Shown here piece by piece: positions 35,408 through 43,149 of a stretch of DNA of 64,000 nt (its first letter is position 1; the number at the start of each line of letters is the position of its first letter). Both the position numbers and the translations under genes were made by a program. The DNA is taken from positions 1,302,001 through 1,366,000 of the forward strand of contig NZ_FNWQ01000001.1 in NCBI RefSeq assembly GCF_900108365.1. Direction: 5' to 3'. Under the pieces are notes generated by a model. It worked only from the letters and a program-made list of their open reading frames with translations, was not told the origin of the DNA and did no database searches. The DNA is from Chryseobacterium culicis (lineage in GTDB: Bacteria > Bacteroidota > Bacteroidia > Flavobacteriales > Weeksellaceae).

Positions 35408-35983
35408 TTATACCCGTGAAGAGGGTGGAGGGCGGGTTTTATATCGGAACCAGTAAAAGTCTTTAAAGAAAATAAAGCTATTGCTGACAATTTTGTTCTG
35501 TGTGAGATTAAGATATCCGGGGCTGAATCTTAGTTTTTTACTTTCAATTGAAAAATTCAGATGGTCATATATTACGACCGAAGCATACACCGCTTCTCCT
35601 TTCTGATGTGACGAAAAGAAGTCATCCGGATGGGACGCAGCCAATTCTGCAGATTCCGCTTTAGGATATGCTCTGACTTTTTCTGCACGGTGTTTCGCTG
35701 CAGTTCTGTTGGTATTGAAGATAGATTTTCTTCGTTTTCCGTATTTTGATACGTTCTTCTTTTTCGGTGACTGATCTCCGGAATTCTTCAGATCTGCCTG
35801 ATGTATTTCGCCTGCATCAGTAGTATACAATATCGTATTTTCCCCAATAGTAATGCTGGTGTCCTTTACATCAAAGAGAATCTGAGCCTTGATTTTCGAG
35901 GGGATAAAAAATAAAAACAACAGCAGTGAAGCCCTCTCGTATAAAGGGAAGAAAAGCTTCAATTGCTGTTGTGGGGATTTCAT
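35408..35983 (-). CDS. Secreted hypothetical protein heading the LamG operon
   Basis: I start at the ATG at 35981-35983 (MKSPQQQLKLFFPLYERASL), since ten further upstream residues precede an otherwise normal signal peptide (about 33 residues, IPSKIKAQ). The product is 191 residues. The middle is basic and lysine/arginine-rich (SPKKKNVSKYGKRRKSIFNT) and the end is again basic (FRYKTRPPPSSRV). No family is recognised. It lies 38 bp upstream of the large LamG-type gene on the same strand, so it probably belongs to the same operon. Confidence 0.55.
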   Translation of the reverse strand: MKSPQQQLKLFFPLYERASLLLFLFFIPSKIKAQILFDVKDTSITIGENTILYTTDAGEIHQADLKNSGDQSPKKKNVSKYGKRRKSIFNTNRTAAKHRAEKVRAYPKAESAELAASHPDDFFSSHQKGEAVYASVVIYDHLNFSIESKKLRFSPGYLNLTQNKIVSNSFIFFKDFYWFRYKTRPPPSSRV

Positions 35984-36686
35984 TGTGTGTGTTTTTATGT
36001 TGATAAGAAACAAACGTGTTGTTTCAGTACTTTTTCTGGTTCAGAAAAAATTCTGAATCATCTATAATGAGGGAGCTGAGGTCTAATGAAAATTAAAGCA
36101 CAGGTAACCGGATCAATTGCAGGTATGCCTTTTTACCGTGGAATGATTGTATAAAAAATATTTTACAATAGAATAAATAGGATGGATTTTTTTTCACGTT
36201 GTATAAGGGTGGTTAATGGATTTTTTTCCAATGTTTTTTATATAAGGGTGAGTTTTATGGAAAAATTAGAAGCAGCCGCCGCTGTAATTTTGCGTGCCTT
36301 TCTTTTGGTAAAATTAGAGGTAAAATTGATAGTTTAGGCTGGTTTTATCAATAACATTAAATGATTTTGTTAATTTCATTAATGTTATTTATCTTATTGA
36401 AGTATAGTATTTTATGTAAGTTAAAAAGACAATTTTTTGAAAATAGCTTAAAGTAGAGTATAGGCCGTTTTTAAAAAAAGATAAAATCAGTCATTTTTTT
36501 ATCTCGGAGGAGCTGAAAAGCAAGGTATTTATTCAAAATAAAAAAACTTTCTGAATTCTTAAAGGAAATAAACAGAAACATTTTCTATAGAAAGTGGAGG
36601 GTAAATTTTACGCATAATTTTATTAATTGTGGAAAATATTACTTTTTCTGACAGGTCGTTAATCAACCGGAAATAAAGATCCTCAA

Positions 36687-36728
36687 TTTGCCTACAAAGG
36701 TCTGCGATTAGCCTACAAAACCCGAAGA
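36687..36728. promoter_or_regulatory. 21-bp phased direct repeats (AraC-type operator) upstream of the SDR gene
   Basis: ATTTGCCTACAAAGG and ATTAGCCTACAAAAC share GCCTACAAA at 36690 and 36711, exactly 21 bp (two helical turns) apart. The repeat ends about 10 bp before the TACCTTTG promoter box. AraC-family activators bind such direct repeats next to the promoter, and an AraC gene lies immediately downstream of the SDR gene. Confidence 0.6.
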
Positions 36729-36737
36729 TAAGCTCTA

Positions 36738-36745
36738 TACCTTTG
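36738..36745 (+). promoter_or_regulatory. Bacteroidota -7 box (TACCTTTG) of the SDR gene
   Basis: TACCTTTG matches TAnnTTTG. It lies 25 bp before the ATG at 36771, right after the phased direct repeats. This is the expected position for an activator-dependent promoter. Confidence 0.55.
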
Positions 36746-36770
36746 CTTTGTAAATAAAACATATACAATT

Positions 36771-37601
36771 ATGACACAGCAAAATAGAGTCTGGTTCATT
36801 ACCGGAGCATCAAGAGGATTCGGTCGTATCTGGACCGAGGCAGCACTGGAAAGGGGAGATCAGGTGGTGGCAACAGCCAGAAAACTGGAAAGTATTGCTG
36901 ATTTTAAAGAAAAATACGGTGATCAGGTGCTGACTTTAGAACTGGATGTTACCAATGCCGGTCAGGTAAAAGAAGCCGTAAATAAGGCACATCAGCATTT
37001 CGGAAAGCTGGATATTGTACTGAATAATGCAGGATATTCGCTGGTAGGAACCATAGAGGAGGCTTCTGCCGATGAAATCCGTGCTTTGTATGAAACCAAT
37101 ATTCTGGGGCCTGTAAGCGTAATTCAGGCTGCGCTGCCGATCCTAAGAGAGCAGGGGTTCGGGCATATTTTAGGGACATCCAGTAATCTGGGGCATTTTA
37201 CACTGCCTGTCATTGGCTACTACAGCTCTTCTAAATGGGCCTTTGAAGCCATCCATGAAAGTCTGGCCGAAGAAATAAAGCAGTTCGGGATTAAGGTAAC
37301 CATTATAGAACCGGGTGCTTATGCTACAGAATTCGGAAGCCAGGACTCGTTGAAGTTTGCTCAGAGCTTAGACGTATATCAGGATTTTAAATCAGAGTTT
37401 ATGAAAACCATTCAGTCTTTTGAGCGGGGAAATCCGAATGCTACACCGCAGGCGCTCTTTAAGGTTGTAGATGCTGAAAATCCACCGCTGCGTTTTCATC
37501 TGGGAAGCCATAACCTTCCGCAGGTAAAATCTGTATATGCAGACAGAATAAGTCTTTGGGAGGCTTGGGATGATATTTCCAGTGCGGCACAGGGCTCATA
37601 A
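36771..37601 (+). CDS. Short-chain dehydrogenase/reductase (classical SDR)
   Basis: A 276-residue NAD(P)-dependent oxidoreductase. The cofactor motif TGASRGFG lies near residue 12; the NNAG motif is in LDIVLNNAGYSLVGTIEEAS. The catalytic site has Ser in LGTSSNLGHF and Y-x-x-x-K as YYSSSK. The Arg after the third glycine (SRGFG, ATARK) suggests NADP preference. It is followed after 60 bp by an AraC regulator, and phased repeats sit at its promoter, so the two probably form a regulatory unit. The substrate is not predictable. A second SDR-AraC unit lies at 61889-63797. Confidence 0.9.
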   Translation: MTQQNRVWFITGASRGFGRIWTEAALERGDQVVATARKLESIADFKEKYGDQVLTLELDVTNAGQVKEAVNKAHQHFGKLDIVLNNAGYSLVGTIEEASADEIRALYETNILGPVSVIQAALPILREQGFGHILGTSSNLGHFTLPVIGYYSSSKWAFEAIHESLAEEIKQFGIKVTIIEPGAYATEFGSQDSLKFAQSLDVYQDFKSEFMKTIQSFERGNPNATPQALFKVVDAENPPLRFHLGSHNLPQVKSVYADRISLWEAWDDISSAAQGS

Positions 37602-37608
37602 CCACTGT

Positions 37609-37640
37609 AAAAACCGGCTATCAGGATATAACCGGTTTTT
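37609..37640 (+). terminator. Terminator between the SDR and AraC genes
   Basis: AAAAACCGG and CCGGTTTTT pair perfectly around a 14-nt loop and end in a T run. It would end most SDR transcripts before the AraC gene, which then uses its own promoter (TATCTTTA about 10 bp before its start). Confidence 0.65.
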
Positions 37641-37661
37641 CGTATCTTTAAAGTACTATTT

Positions 37662-38582
37662 ATGAAAAAGACAGACCAGACTCCTTTAAAATTTGAATCA
37701 TTGTCTGTAGCAAGCCAGTTTTTTGGACTGCCGAAGCCTAAGCATCCCCTCATTAGCTTAATGAACGGGCCTCATAATCTTGTGCTGACTGATAAATTGT
37801 CCCAAAAGCATGTTTTGAGCTTCTACAAGATTTCCTATAAACCCAAATTAGAAGGAAGAATAGAATACGGGCAGGGTTACTATGATTTTAATGAAGGCGG
37901 ATTGCTGTTTGCTGCTCCCGGCCAGGTGATCGGCGGTAACGGAAACAGTGAAACGGTCTGTTCCCAATACTCGCTGCTCATTCATCCCGATTTCTTTTTG
38001 GGATATCCTATCGCAAGGAAGATCAAACAGTACGGCTTTTTCTCTTATTCTACCAAAGAAACGCTGCACCTTTCTGAAGAAGAAAAAAATACGGTTCTTT
38101 CGATCTTTAATTTTATGGAATCTGAGCTTAACAGCCGTATTGACGATTTCAGTCATGATGTAATGATTTCCCAGATAGAATTGCTTCTCAACTACGCCAA
38201 TCGTTTTTACAAACGTCAGTTTATTACCCGTAAAGCAACCAGCAGCAGCCTTTTACAAAAATTTGAAGAGTTGCTGGATGCCTATTTTAAAGACGAAATG
38301 TCGCTGAGCAAAGGAATACCCACGGTGGGTTATTTTGCAGAACATCTTCATCTTTCTCCAAGCTATCTGAGTGATATGCTGCGGTCATTAACGGGGCAGA
38401 GTACTCAGCAGCATATTCATGACAAGCTGATCAGCGAGGCCAAGGAAATGCTTTCCACCACCAGTTTATCGGTGAGCGAAGTAGCCTACGCACTGGGATT
38501 CGAACATTCCCAGTCCTTCAGTAATTTATTTAAAACAAAAACCAAGCTTTCCCCCTTAGAATTCAGGAAGTCTTTTAATTAA
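37662..38582 (+). CDS. AraC-family transcriptional regulator
   Basis: A 306-residue protein. The N-terminal sensing half contains YKPKLEGRIEYGQGYYDFNE and GGLLFAAPGQV, a cupin-like arrangement. The C-terminal DNA-binding half shows VGYFAEHLHLSPSYLSDMLR, GQSTQQHIHDKLISEAKEML and VSEVAYALGFEHSQSFSNLF, with both AraC helix-turn-helices. It is clearly paralogous to the regulator at 61889-62806, which has the same length and the same 'YGQGxYDFxEGGLLFxAPGQ' block. It lies directly behind an SDR gene that it probably activates through the repeats at 36687-36728. Confidence 0.9.
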   Translation: MKKTDQTPLKFESLSVASQFFGLPKPKHPLISLMNGPHNLVLTDKLSQKHVLSFYKISYKPKLEGRIEYGQGYYDFNEGGLLFAAPGQVIGGNGNSETVCSQYSLLIHPDFFLGYPIARKIKQYGFFSYSTKETLHLSEEEKNTVLSIFNFMESELNSRIDDFSHDVMISQIELLLNYANRFYKRQFITRKATSSSLLQKFEELLDAYFKDEMSLSKGIPTVGYFAEHLHLSPSYLSDMLRSLTGQSTQQHIHDKLISEAKEMLSTTSLSVSEVAYALGFEHSQSFSNLFKTKTKLSPLEFRKSFN

Positions 38583-38649
38583 CGGTATAGTTTTCATTTG
38601 GTTGATAAAAACTCAGTTGCGCCATTGAGTCGATAAGAAAGTTTAAAAA

Positions 38650-39120
38650 CTATCGGACAAGAAGATAGATCCCGACCCCAATGGCAGTATAAGCCGTCAC
38701 GGTAAGAATATCTGCGATAGGCTGTGAGAAGCGTTTTTCTGCAATTTTTTCGCTATTGATCTGGTTCTTATGGAACTTCAGGCTTGTTTTGGCATTGCGA
38801 ACAGGATGGGCTACCAGGCTGTCGCTTTCCCATCGGTCAACAATTACTTTATAACTCTTACCATTGACTTCAATTTTAACATTCTTACCAGGGGCAAGCT
38901 TCTCCTGAACATTCACCGGAGCAGGTGCCTGTACTGCATTCAGATTTTGAGGTGCCGCTCCTGTATTGTTCATTTGCGGGGAAGCAGTATTGGCAAGAGC
39001 TGTATTGTTTTTAGGGTCTTGCTTATTGTTAGCCGCCGGATCTACAGGTTTTTTGACCTGATAGGTATAGCAGCTGGTAAGGGAACATAAGATAATGATA
39101 AGATAAAAATTCTTTCGCAT
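38650..39120 (-). CDS. Hypothetical lipoprotein with C-terminal hydrophobic segment
   Basis: A 156-residue protein. The lipoprotein signal is MRKNFYLIIILCSLTSC, with Cys17, followed by YTYQVKKP. A long Asn/Ala/Pro-rich linker (residues about 28-75) leads to a small folded part (VKIEVNGKSYKVIVDRWESD) and a final hydrophobic stretch (DILTVTAYTAIGVGIYLLVR). Such proteins, with a bacterial 'conserved Cys-Tyr-Thr' start, are common in this genus as unannotated envelope lipoproteins. Function is unknown. It borders the AT-rich island. Confidence 0.7.
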   Translation of the reverse strand: MRKNFYLIIILCSLTSCYTYQVKKPVDPAANNKQDPKNNTALANTASPQMNNTGAAPQNLNAVQAPAPVNVQEKLAPGKNVKIEVNGKSYKVIVDRWESDSLVAHPVRNAKTSLKFHKNQINSEKIAEKRFSQPIADILTVTAYTAIGVGIYLLVR

Positions 39121-39315
39121 GAACCAAATTTAAGAATTAAACGGAATATTTAAGAGTTTCTTTTGAAAGATGATGTTTTTTTTGAAATTTCTGGGGGAGT
39201 GTCTTGGTTTTGAAGCTATGAGAAATGGTTCTTTTAAAAATGCGCCGAAGTTGGAGACCTTAGAAGGTGGTTATTTTATTTTTGCTTTCAATATGTGTGA
39301 TTTATAATACTAAAA

Positions 39316-39339
39316 ACCACACGAAGGGATTCGTGTGGT
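39316..39339 (-). terminator. Terminator of the small gene at 39354-39572
   Basis: A perfect 10-bp stem, ACCACACGAA and TTCGTGTGGT, with a 4-nt loop. On the minus strand it is followed by TTTTT. Confidence 0.8.
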
Positions 39340-39353
39340 AGCGGAAATATTTT

Positions 39354-39572
39354 TTATTTAATTACAACATATCCTTCAAAAGAAATTCTATTTACTGAAA
39401 GAATAACTGAATTATTAGTATCTTTAATTCCAACGTTTATCGGAATATAGCCACCATCATCATCTTTCTTGTAAACTTGAATTAAATGTTTTCCTGGTTC
39501 CTCTTTTTCAATTAGCATAATAAAAGTATCACCTGCATTAGTCCAGTGATCCTGTGTGAATTCATGTATCAT
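39354..39572 (-). CDS. Small hypothetical protein (edge of AT-rich island)
   Basis: I start at the ATG at 39570-39572 (MIHEFTQDHWTNAGDTFIML), which avoids eight implausible upstream residues. The 72-residue product has alternating hydrophobic strands (LIEKEEPGKHLIQVYKKDDD, GGYIPINVGIKDTNNSVILS) and no signal peptide or recognised motif. It has its own strong terminator. Base composition is AT-rich, as in the next two genes. Function unknown. Confidence 0.55.
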   Translation of the reverse strand: MIHEFTQDHWTNAGDTFIMLIEKEEPGKHLIQVYKKDDDGGYIPINVGIKDTNNSVILSVNRISFEGYVVIK

Positions 39573-39659
39573 AATTATTTTTTTAGTTCGAACCAAATAT
39601 ACAATTAGACTTAAAATCTTAATTACGGTTTTCCGTAATCGAGGTGTTGTAATCTCATT

Positions 39660-39667
39660 TATTTTTG
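39660..39667 (+). promoter_or_regulatory. Bacteroidota -7 box (TATTTTTG) of the 39683 gene
   Basis: TATTTTTG matches TAnnTTTG and ends 15 bp before the ATG at 39683. Because it covers the TTG of a longer possible frame, it supports starting the protein at 39683. Confidence 0.5.
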
Positions 39668-39682
39668 CGATTAAAAGCTTAT

Positions 39683-40513
39683 ATGATACTAACCTTAATT
39701 AATATCTCATTTGGTATTGGTGAACTTTTTTCGACAACATTCTTAATCTTGATCATTTTATCATTTTGTGTTTATCTCTACAGAATTTCTAAATATGAAA
39801 AATATCAGAAATCTAGGTATGCAATTGCATGTTTTGCAATCATGTTAATGTTACATTTAGTACTTTTTCCTTTTTTATATACTTTAATGCTTAAAAATAA
39901 TCCAGATAGCTTTGAATTTAAAACAGCTATTCATGATAATCGAAAACAATTGGTACTAAGTGAGTGGAACGACGATTCCAAAAATATTCCATATCAGATT
40001 AAATACCTTGAAAATATTAAACTCTCAAATTATTTGATATTAAATAAGACGTTAAAAGAATTAGAGCAATTAACTTTTACAAAGAATTATATAATACACG
40101 CAGATTATAGTCTCAATTTGCCTCATAGAAATAATGATTTTACTGCAACTATTTACATATTCGATAGAAAAGGTATTTTAAAAAAGAAGCTGTATGAAGG
40201 AGGAAGCCAAGCTGGGCTGGATTCTATGAAATTTGGAACGGTTATTACTCAAGATATTAACTATCTTAAGAATGAATTACACTATTACAAAGTTAAAAAA
40301 GCTGAATTAGATAAGAATAATTTTTGGACCTATGCAACATTACTTCCATATAGCATATCTTCAATATTCACAGGGAATATGTCTCCACTAACGCCACTGG
40401 CTAATATATTATACACTTTTCATTATATTATAATTTATTGCATTGGAATTGGGGTGTTCCTTCATTTTCTTATTAGAAATCTGGAATTGATTATTAGGAA
40501 CCGAAAAGTTTGA
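39683..40513 (+). CDS. Membrane protein of unknown function, possible ion-channel-like C-terminus
   Basis: A 276-residue protein. Two N-terminal hydrophobic helices (ILIILSFCVYLYRI; ACFAIMLMLHLVLFPFLYTL) are followed by a soluble middle domain of about 140 residues. A C-terminal pair of hydrophobic stretches contains TLLPYSISSIFTGNMSPLTP and NILYTFHYIIIYCIGIGVFL. The latter layout, short helix, 'T-G-N' loop, 'SPLTPLANIL' and a last helix, faintly resembles the pore loop and inner helix of two-TM ion channels, without the GYGD filter. This is a weak inference. It is AT-rich and lies upstream of the DUF6161-like gene on the same strand, 137 bp apart. Confidence 0.55.
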   Translation: MILTLINISFGIGELFSTTFLILIILSFCVYLYRISKYEKYQKSRYAIACFAIMLMLHLVLFPFLYTLMLKNNPDSFEFKTAIHDNRKQLVLSEWNDDSKNIPYQIKYLENIKLSNYLILNKTLKELEQLTFTKNYIIHADYSLNLPHRNNDFTATIYIFDRKGILKKKLYEGGSQAGLDSMKFGTVITQDINYLKNELHYYKVKKAELDKNNFWTYATLLPYSISSIFTGNMSPLTPLANILYTFHYIIIYCIGIGVFLHFLIRNLELIIRNRKV

Positions 40514-40650
40514 TCTAGATATTATTTGTACAAAGCTATATAGTCTGTCGATTCTAGAATTAATAAATAAAGTTTTTTTGAATTTCTCTTTTCAAAAAGC
40601 AGTTTGTATATTTAGTGTAAATTAATTTCCTTAAAAATAAATATTTAAAA

Positions 40651-41952
40651 ATGGAATTACAAGAAGCTCGTAAAATAATTAGAGGTTCGGCATATACCAC
40701 TTATCTCAATGAACTTGAGTATGAATTTGTATTGCCTCATTTAGATATTAAATTAAAATTTGTTGGATTAATTAATATTTTTAGATTCTTTAAAGAGCAA
40801 GATGAAGGTTGGAAGTTAAAAACATTAGATCCCTCCAATAATTATTTTAGTCATTCAACTAGCTTTTTTTCAACGGCATATACTTTTATTCAGAAATTTT
40901 TAAATGAATATATTTCTAATAATAATTATAGTGAGAGTAATTTACAAAGTACTTTTAAAAGTTACCTTCAAGCTTATTTATCTCCTAATCAGTATGTTTT
41001 CTTATCAGAATCTTCAGAAGTGGAATTTTTACTTAAATTGTTAGTAAAAGATGAACAAAAATTTCATGGTGGGTATAGATTTTTTACAGACCAAAGTATG
41101 GATTATAATTCGCGAAAAGGTATAGAAGGGTATATTCTTAGTTATGAATTTGCAAATCGGGAAAATTCTGTTTTATTTAACAGACGAGAATCCGAAAAGA
41201 GATACGTTAATGATATAAGAAACAAAATACAAAATGTAGAGGATGACTACAATAATAAGGTTATTTCGTTAGTACAAAAAATTGAGGAAGATTATAAAAA
41301 TAATACTGATTTACAAAGTGAAAGTCAATCAAAATCACGTCAACTTCTTGCAGATTGGTTGCAATTTAAAAGAACTAGTTTTTTCGGTTTTTTAGATGCT
41401 ACAAATACGGAGTTCAAAGCACTTTTTGAAAATTCCAAATCAGAGTTTAACAGTTTGCAAAATCAATATAGTGAATTGTTAAAATTGCAGGAACCTGTAA
41501 AATATTGGAAGGATAGAGCTAATGAACTTAATACTAAAGCCAATAGTATTCTGAAGGCAATTATGGGAGTTTCTTTATTATTTGCAATAATGGTTTATTT
41601 TTTACTATGGTTTACTCCTGAAGGTTTATTAGAGTCTTTTTTTGATGGTGACAAATACAAAGCATTTAGATGGTCTTTTGTATTTGTGATTTTTGTATCC
41701 ATTTTTTTTGTCGTAATAAAAGCTTTACTGAAATATATGTTTAGTAATTATCATTTGGCTCGAGATGCAGAAGAGAGAGAAAAATTGACCTATTTGTATA
41801 TTTCGATACGTAATAATTCAGAAGTTTCCGAAGAAGAAAAGAAAATTGTTTTTCAAGCATTATTTAGTCGATCAGATACAGGTTTATTAAAAGAAGATTC
41901 ATCACCTACTATGCCAGGTATATCAAGTATAATCGAAAAAAATATAAAATAG
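40651..41952 (+). CDS. DUF6161-like coiled-coil membrane protein
   Basis: A 433-residue protein. An N-terminal soluble region (1-175) is followed by a helical, probably coiled-coil part (about 180-290). Two transmembrane helices follow at about 303-321 and 341-360. The motif WKDRANELNTKANSILKA sits just before the first helix. The tail contains YLYISIRNNSEVSEEEKKIV and FQALFSRSDTGLLKEDSSPT followed by MPG. I associate this C-terminal signature with the DUF6161 family, whose function is not established. The gene is strongly AT-rich and unlike its flanks. Membrane-tethered proteins of this shape occur in accessory islands, so a defence or stress role is possible but speculative. Confidence 0.65.
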   Translation: MELQEARKIIRGSAYTTYLNELEYEFVLPHLDIKLKFVGLINIFRFFKEQDEGWKLKTLDPSNNYFSHSTSFFSTAYTFIQKFLNEYISNNNYSESNLQSTFKSYLQAYLSPNQYVFLSESSEVEFLLKLLVKDEQKFHGGYRFFTDQSMDYNSRKGIEGYILSYEFANRENSVLFNRRESEKRYVNDIRNKIQNVEDDYNNKVISLVQKIEEDYKNNTDLQSESQSKSRQLLADWLQFKRTSFFGFLDATNTEFKALFENSKSEFNSLQNQYSELLKLQEPVKYWKDRANELNTKANSILKAIMGVSLLFAIMVYFLLWFTPEGLLESFFDGDKYKAFRWSFVFVIFVSIFFVVIKALLKYMFSNYHLARDAEEREKLTYLYISIRNNSEVSEEEKKIVFQALFSRSDTGLLKEDSSPTMPGISSIIEKNIK

Positions 41953-42034
41953 ATATAGAGAAGTGAAAATTGAAATTTGATGAGAGAAATGAGTATTTCT
42001 CGTCATGATTTATCAATTATATTGTGTTCGTATT

Positions 42035-42256
42035 TTATATTCCAACCATCTTAAAAAAGGTGGCAAGAGTTAAATTTCTGGCATGGCAAATTCGCATTAT
42101 CGTAAGAAGGGCAATTTGATACTCTTTATCGTCTTTTATTCTTCGGACGGTCTTTTCATCTATGTTATGATCCACTGCAAATTTGCTGTTATTGTTCAGA
42201 GGGATAACCCATTCATCCCTTATAAATTCAACAATTTTTCTATTTGCTTCTGTCAT
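42035..42256 (-). CDS. Small XRE-like HTH regulator
   Basis: I start at the ATG at 42254-42256 (MTEANRKIVEFIRDEWVIPL), because upstream in-frame residues are low-complexity. The 73-residue product contains NNNSKFAVDHNIDEKTVRRI followed by DDKEYQIALLTIMRICHARN, an XRE-type helix-turn-helix with the recognition helix near EKTVRRI. It is divergent from the gene at 42350, and an inverted repeat lies between them (42291-42306), a likely autoregulatory site. It marks the right edge of the AT-rich island. Confidence 0.7.
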   Translation of the reverse strand: MTEANRKIVEFIRDEWVIPLNNNSKFAVDHNIDEKTVRRIKDDKEYQIALLTIMRICHARNLTLATFFKMVGI

Positions 42257-42290
42257 AGAAACAAATAAATTACATATTCTTATAAAAATC

Positions 42291-42306
42291 TCGGACTCAA
42301 ATCCGA
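42291..42306. promoter_or_regulatory. Inverted repeat between divergent HTH and hypothetical genes
   Basis: TCGGA and TCCGA are separated by CTCAAA in the 93-bp divergent region. The site lies 35 bp upstream of the HTH start and 44 bp upstream of the gene at 42350. It is a candidate operator for the small XRE-like protein. Confidence 0.4.
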
Positions 42307-42349
42307 ATGTTTGGAATTTTTTATTACATTTATAAAAAAATACAAACAC

Positions 42350-42877
42350 ATGAAAAAAAGCAGAACACACTTGGACACCCGTTTTTGGGCAGTTGATAAG
42401 AAACGTTCAGGATTACAGCTGATGGAGACCTTCTTCCAGTTCAATGATCTGGCAGCGTCTAAAGAGATGCTAAACAGCATCATGAGTTATGCGGTAAAGA
42501 GAAATAACTGGATCAATGAAGATCCGTCTGAGATCTATCAGTTTCATCAGGCGGTACGGTCTTTTGTACGTGCCGGTTATCTTATCCATCTGAAGGAAAA
42601 GAAACAGGTTGCAAATGTTCATTTAGAGAATCCTTCTTCATGGGTTCTTGGCTTGCTTTCGGAGAAAGAATACCAAAATCCTCTGTTGGTTTTTAAAAAA
42701 GCATTCAAAGAATACAGCGTCAGGGAGTTTGATTATTTTATGTCCGGTATTGTCTATTTCTCCATGGGAATGTATGATCATCTGCCGGAAAGAAACATCG
42801 TGAATCCCTACATTCACCTGACCAAAATGCTGGATGCTGCCTACCTGATTCTTGAAAGGAGAAGGAAGAAGGAGTAA
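42350..42877 (+). CDS. Conserved hypothetical protein
   Basis: I start at the ATG at 42350 (MKKSRTHLDTRFWAVDKKRS), 39 bp after a less likely in-frame ATG. The 175-residue product is soluble and mostly helical: GLQLMETFFQFNDLAASKEM, EIYQFHQAVRSFVRAGYLIH and VFKKAFKEYSVREFDYFMSG. It has no signal peptide or known motif. Base composition is like the chromosome rather than the AT-rich island to its left. It is divergent from the small HTH gene. I recall similar unannotated proteins in Chryseobacterium but no function. Confidence 0.7.
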   Translation: MKKSRTHLDTRFWAVDKKRSGLQLMETFFQFNDLAASKEMLNSIMSYAVKRNNWINEDPSEIYQFHQAVRSFVRAGYLIHLKEKKQVANVHLENPSSWVLGLLSEKEYQNPLLVFKKAFKEYSVREFDYFMSGIVYFSMGMYDHLPERNIVNPYIHLTKMLDAAYLILERRRKKE

Positions 42878-43120
42878 GGAGGCTGAGAGTGGGAAGTTGT
42901 TGAGTGGTTATGATGCAGAGTCTCTGCAAAACTGTGTTGTTTTAAACACAAAGACTGGCAAGTATGACCTTATCATTTTTAAGAGAGCAAAGAGCGGAAT
43001 CAACGGGGATGATTTTTCTTTAGCACGCGCATAGCCATACAGCTTCATCAATGACTTTGTGCGGTCTTAGCTTTATTATCCACTAACAGATTGTATCCTG
43101 CGCTTTAGGGAATGAATACT

Positions 43121-43148
43121 AAAAAAGAGGCTCCGGAAGCCTCTTTTT
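43121..43148 (-). terminator. Terminator of the MG2/plug-domain gene
   Basis: GAGGCT and AGCCTC pair around CCGGA, flanked by A and T runs that extend the stem. On the minus strand the hairpin ends in TTTTTT, 2 bp past the stop codon of the 43150-45549 gene. Confidence 0.8.
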
Positions 43149-43149
43149 A

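Larger units (their letters stand above)
36014..36770. other. Long AT-rich divergent intergenic region with repeats
   Basis: About 750 bp between the LamG operon and the SDR gene. It contains a degenerate tandem repeat (36184-36220 and 36218-36261, sharing TATAAGGGTG and TTATGGA-like ends after T runs). Close to the SDR gene it has the phased GCCTACAAA repeats and a TACCTTTG box, listed separately. A 69-codon minus-strand frame at 36559-36768 looks fortuitous. Confidence 0.5.

Noticed and set aside
36559..36768. 69-codon minus-strand open frame upstream of the SDR gene
   Set aside because: It spans the phased repeats and promoter box and has no recognisable protein features.
39665..39682. 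TTG start for the 39683 gene
   Set aside because: The TTG lies inside a good TAnnTTTG promoter box, and an ATG follows 18 bp later.
42852..43034. 60-codon plus-strand frame overlapping the end of the 42350 gene
   Set aside because: It overlaps a better-supported gene and lacks a family motif. The part beyond the gene end reads partly protein-like but has no start or homology I recognise.
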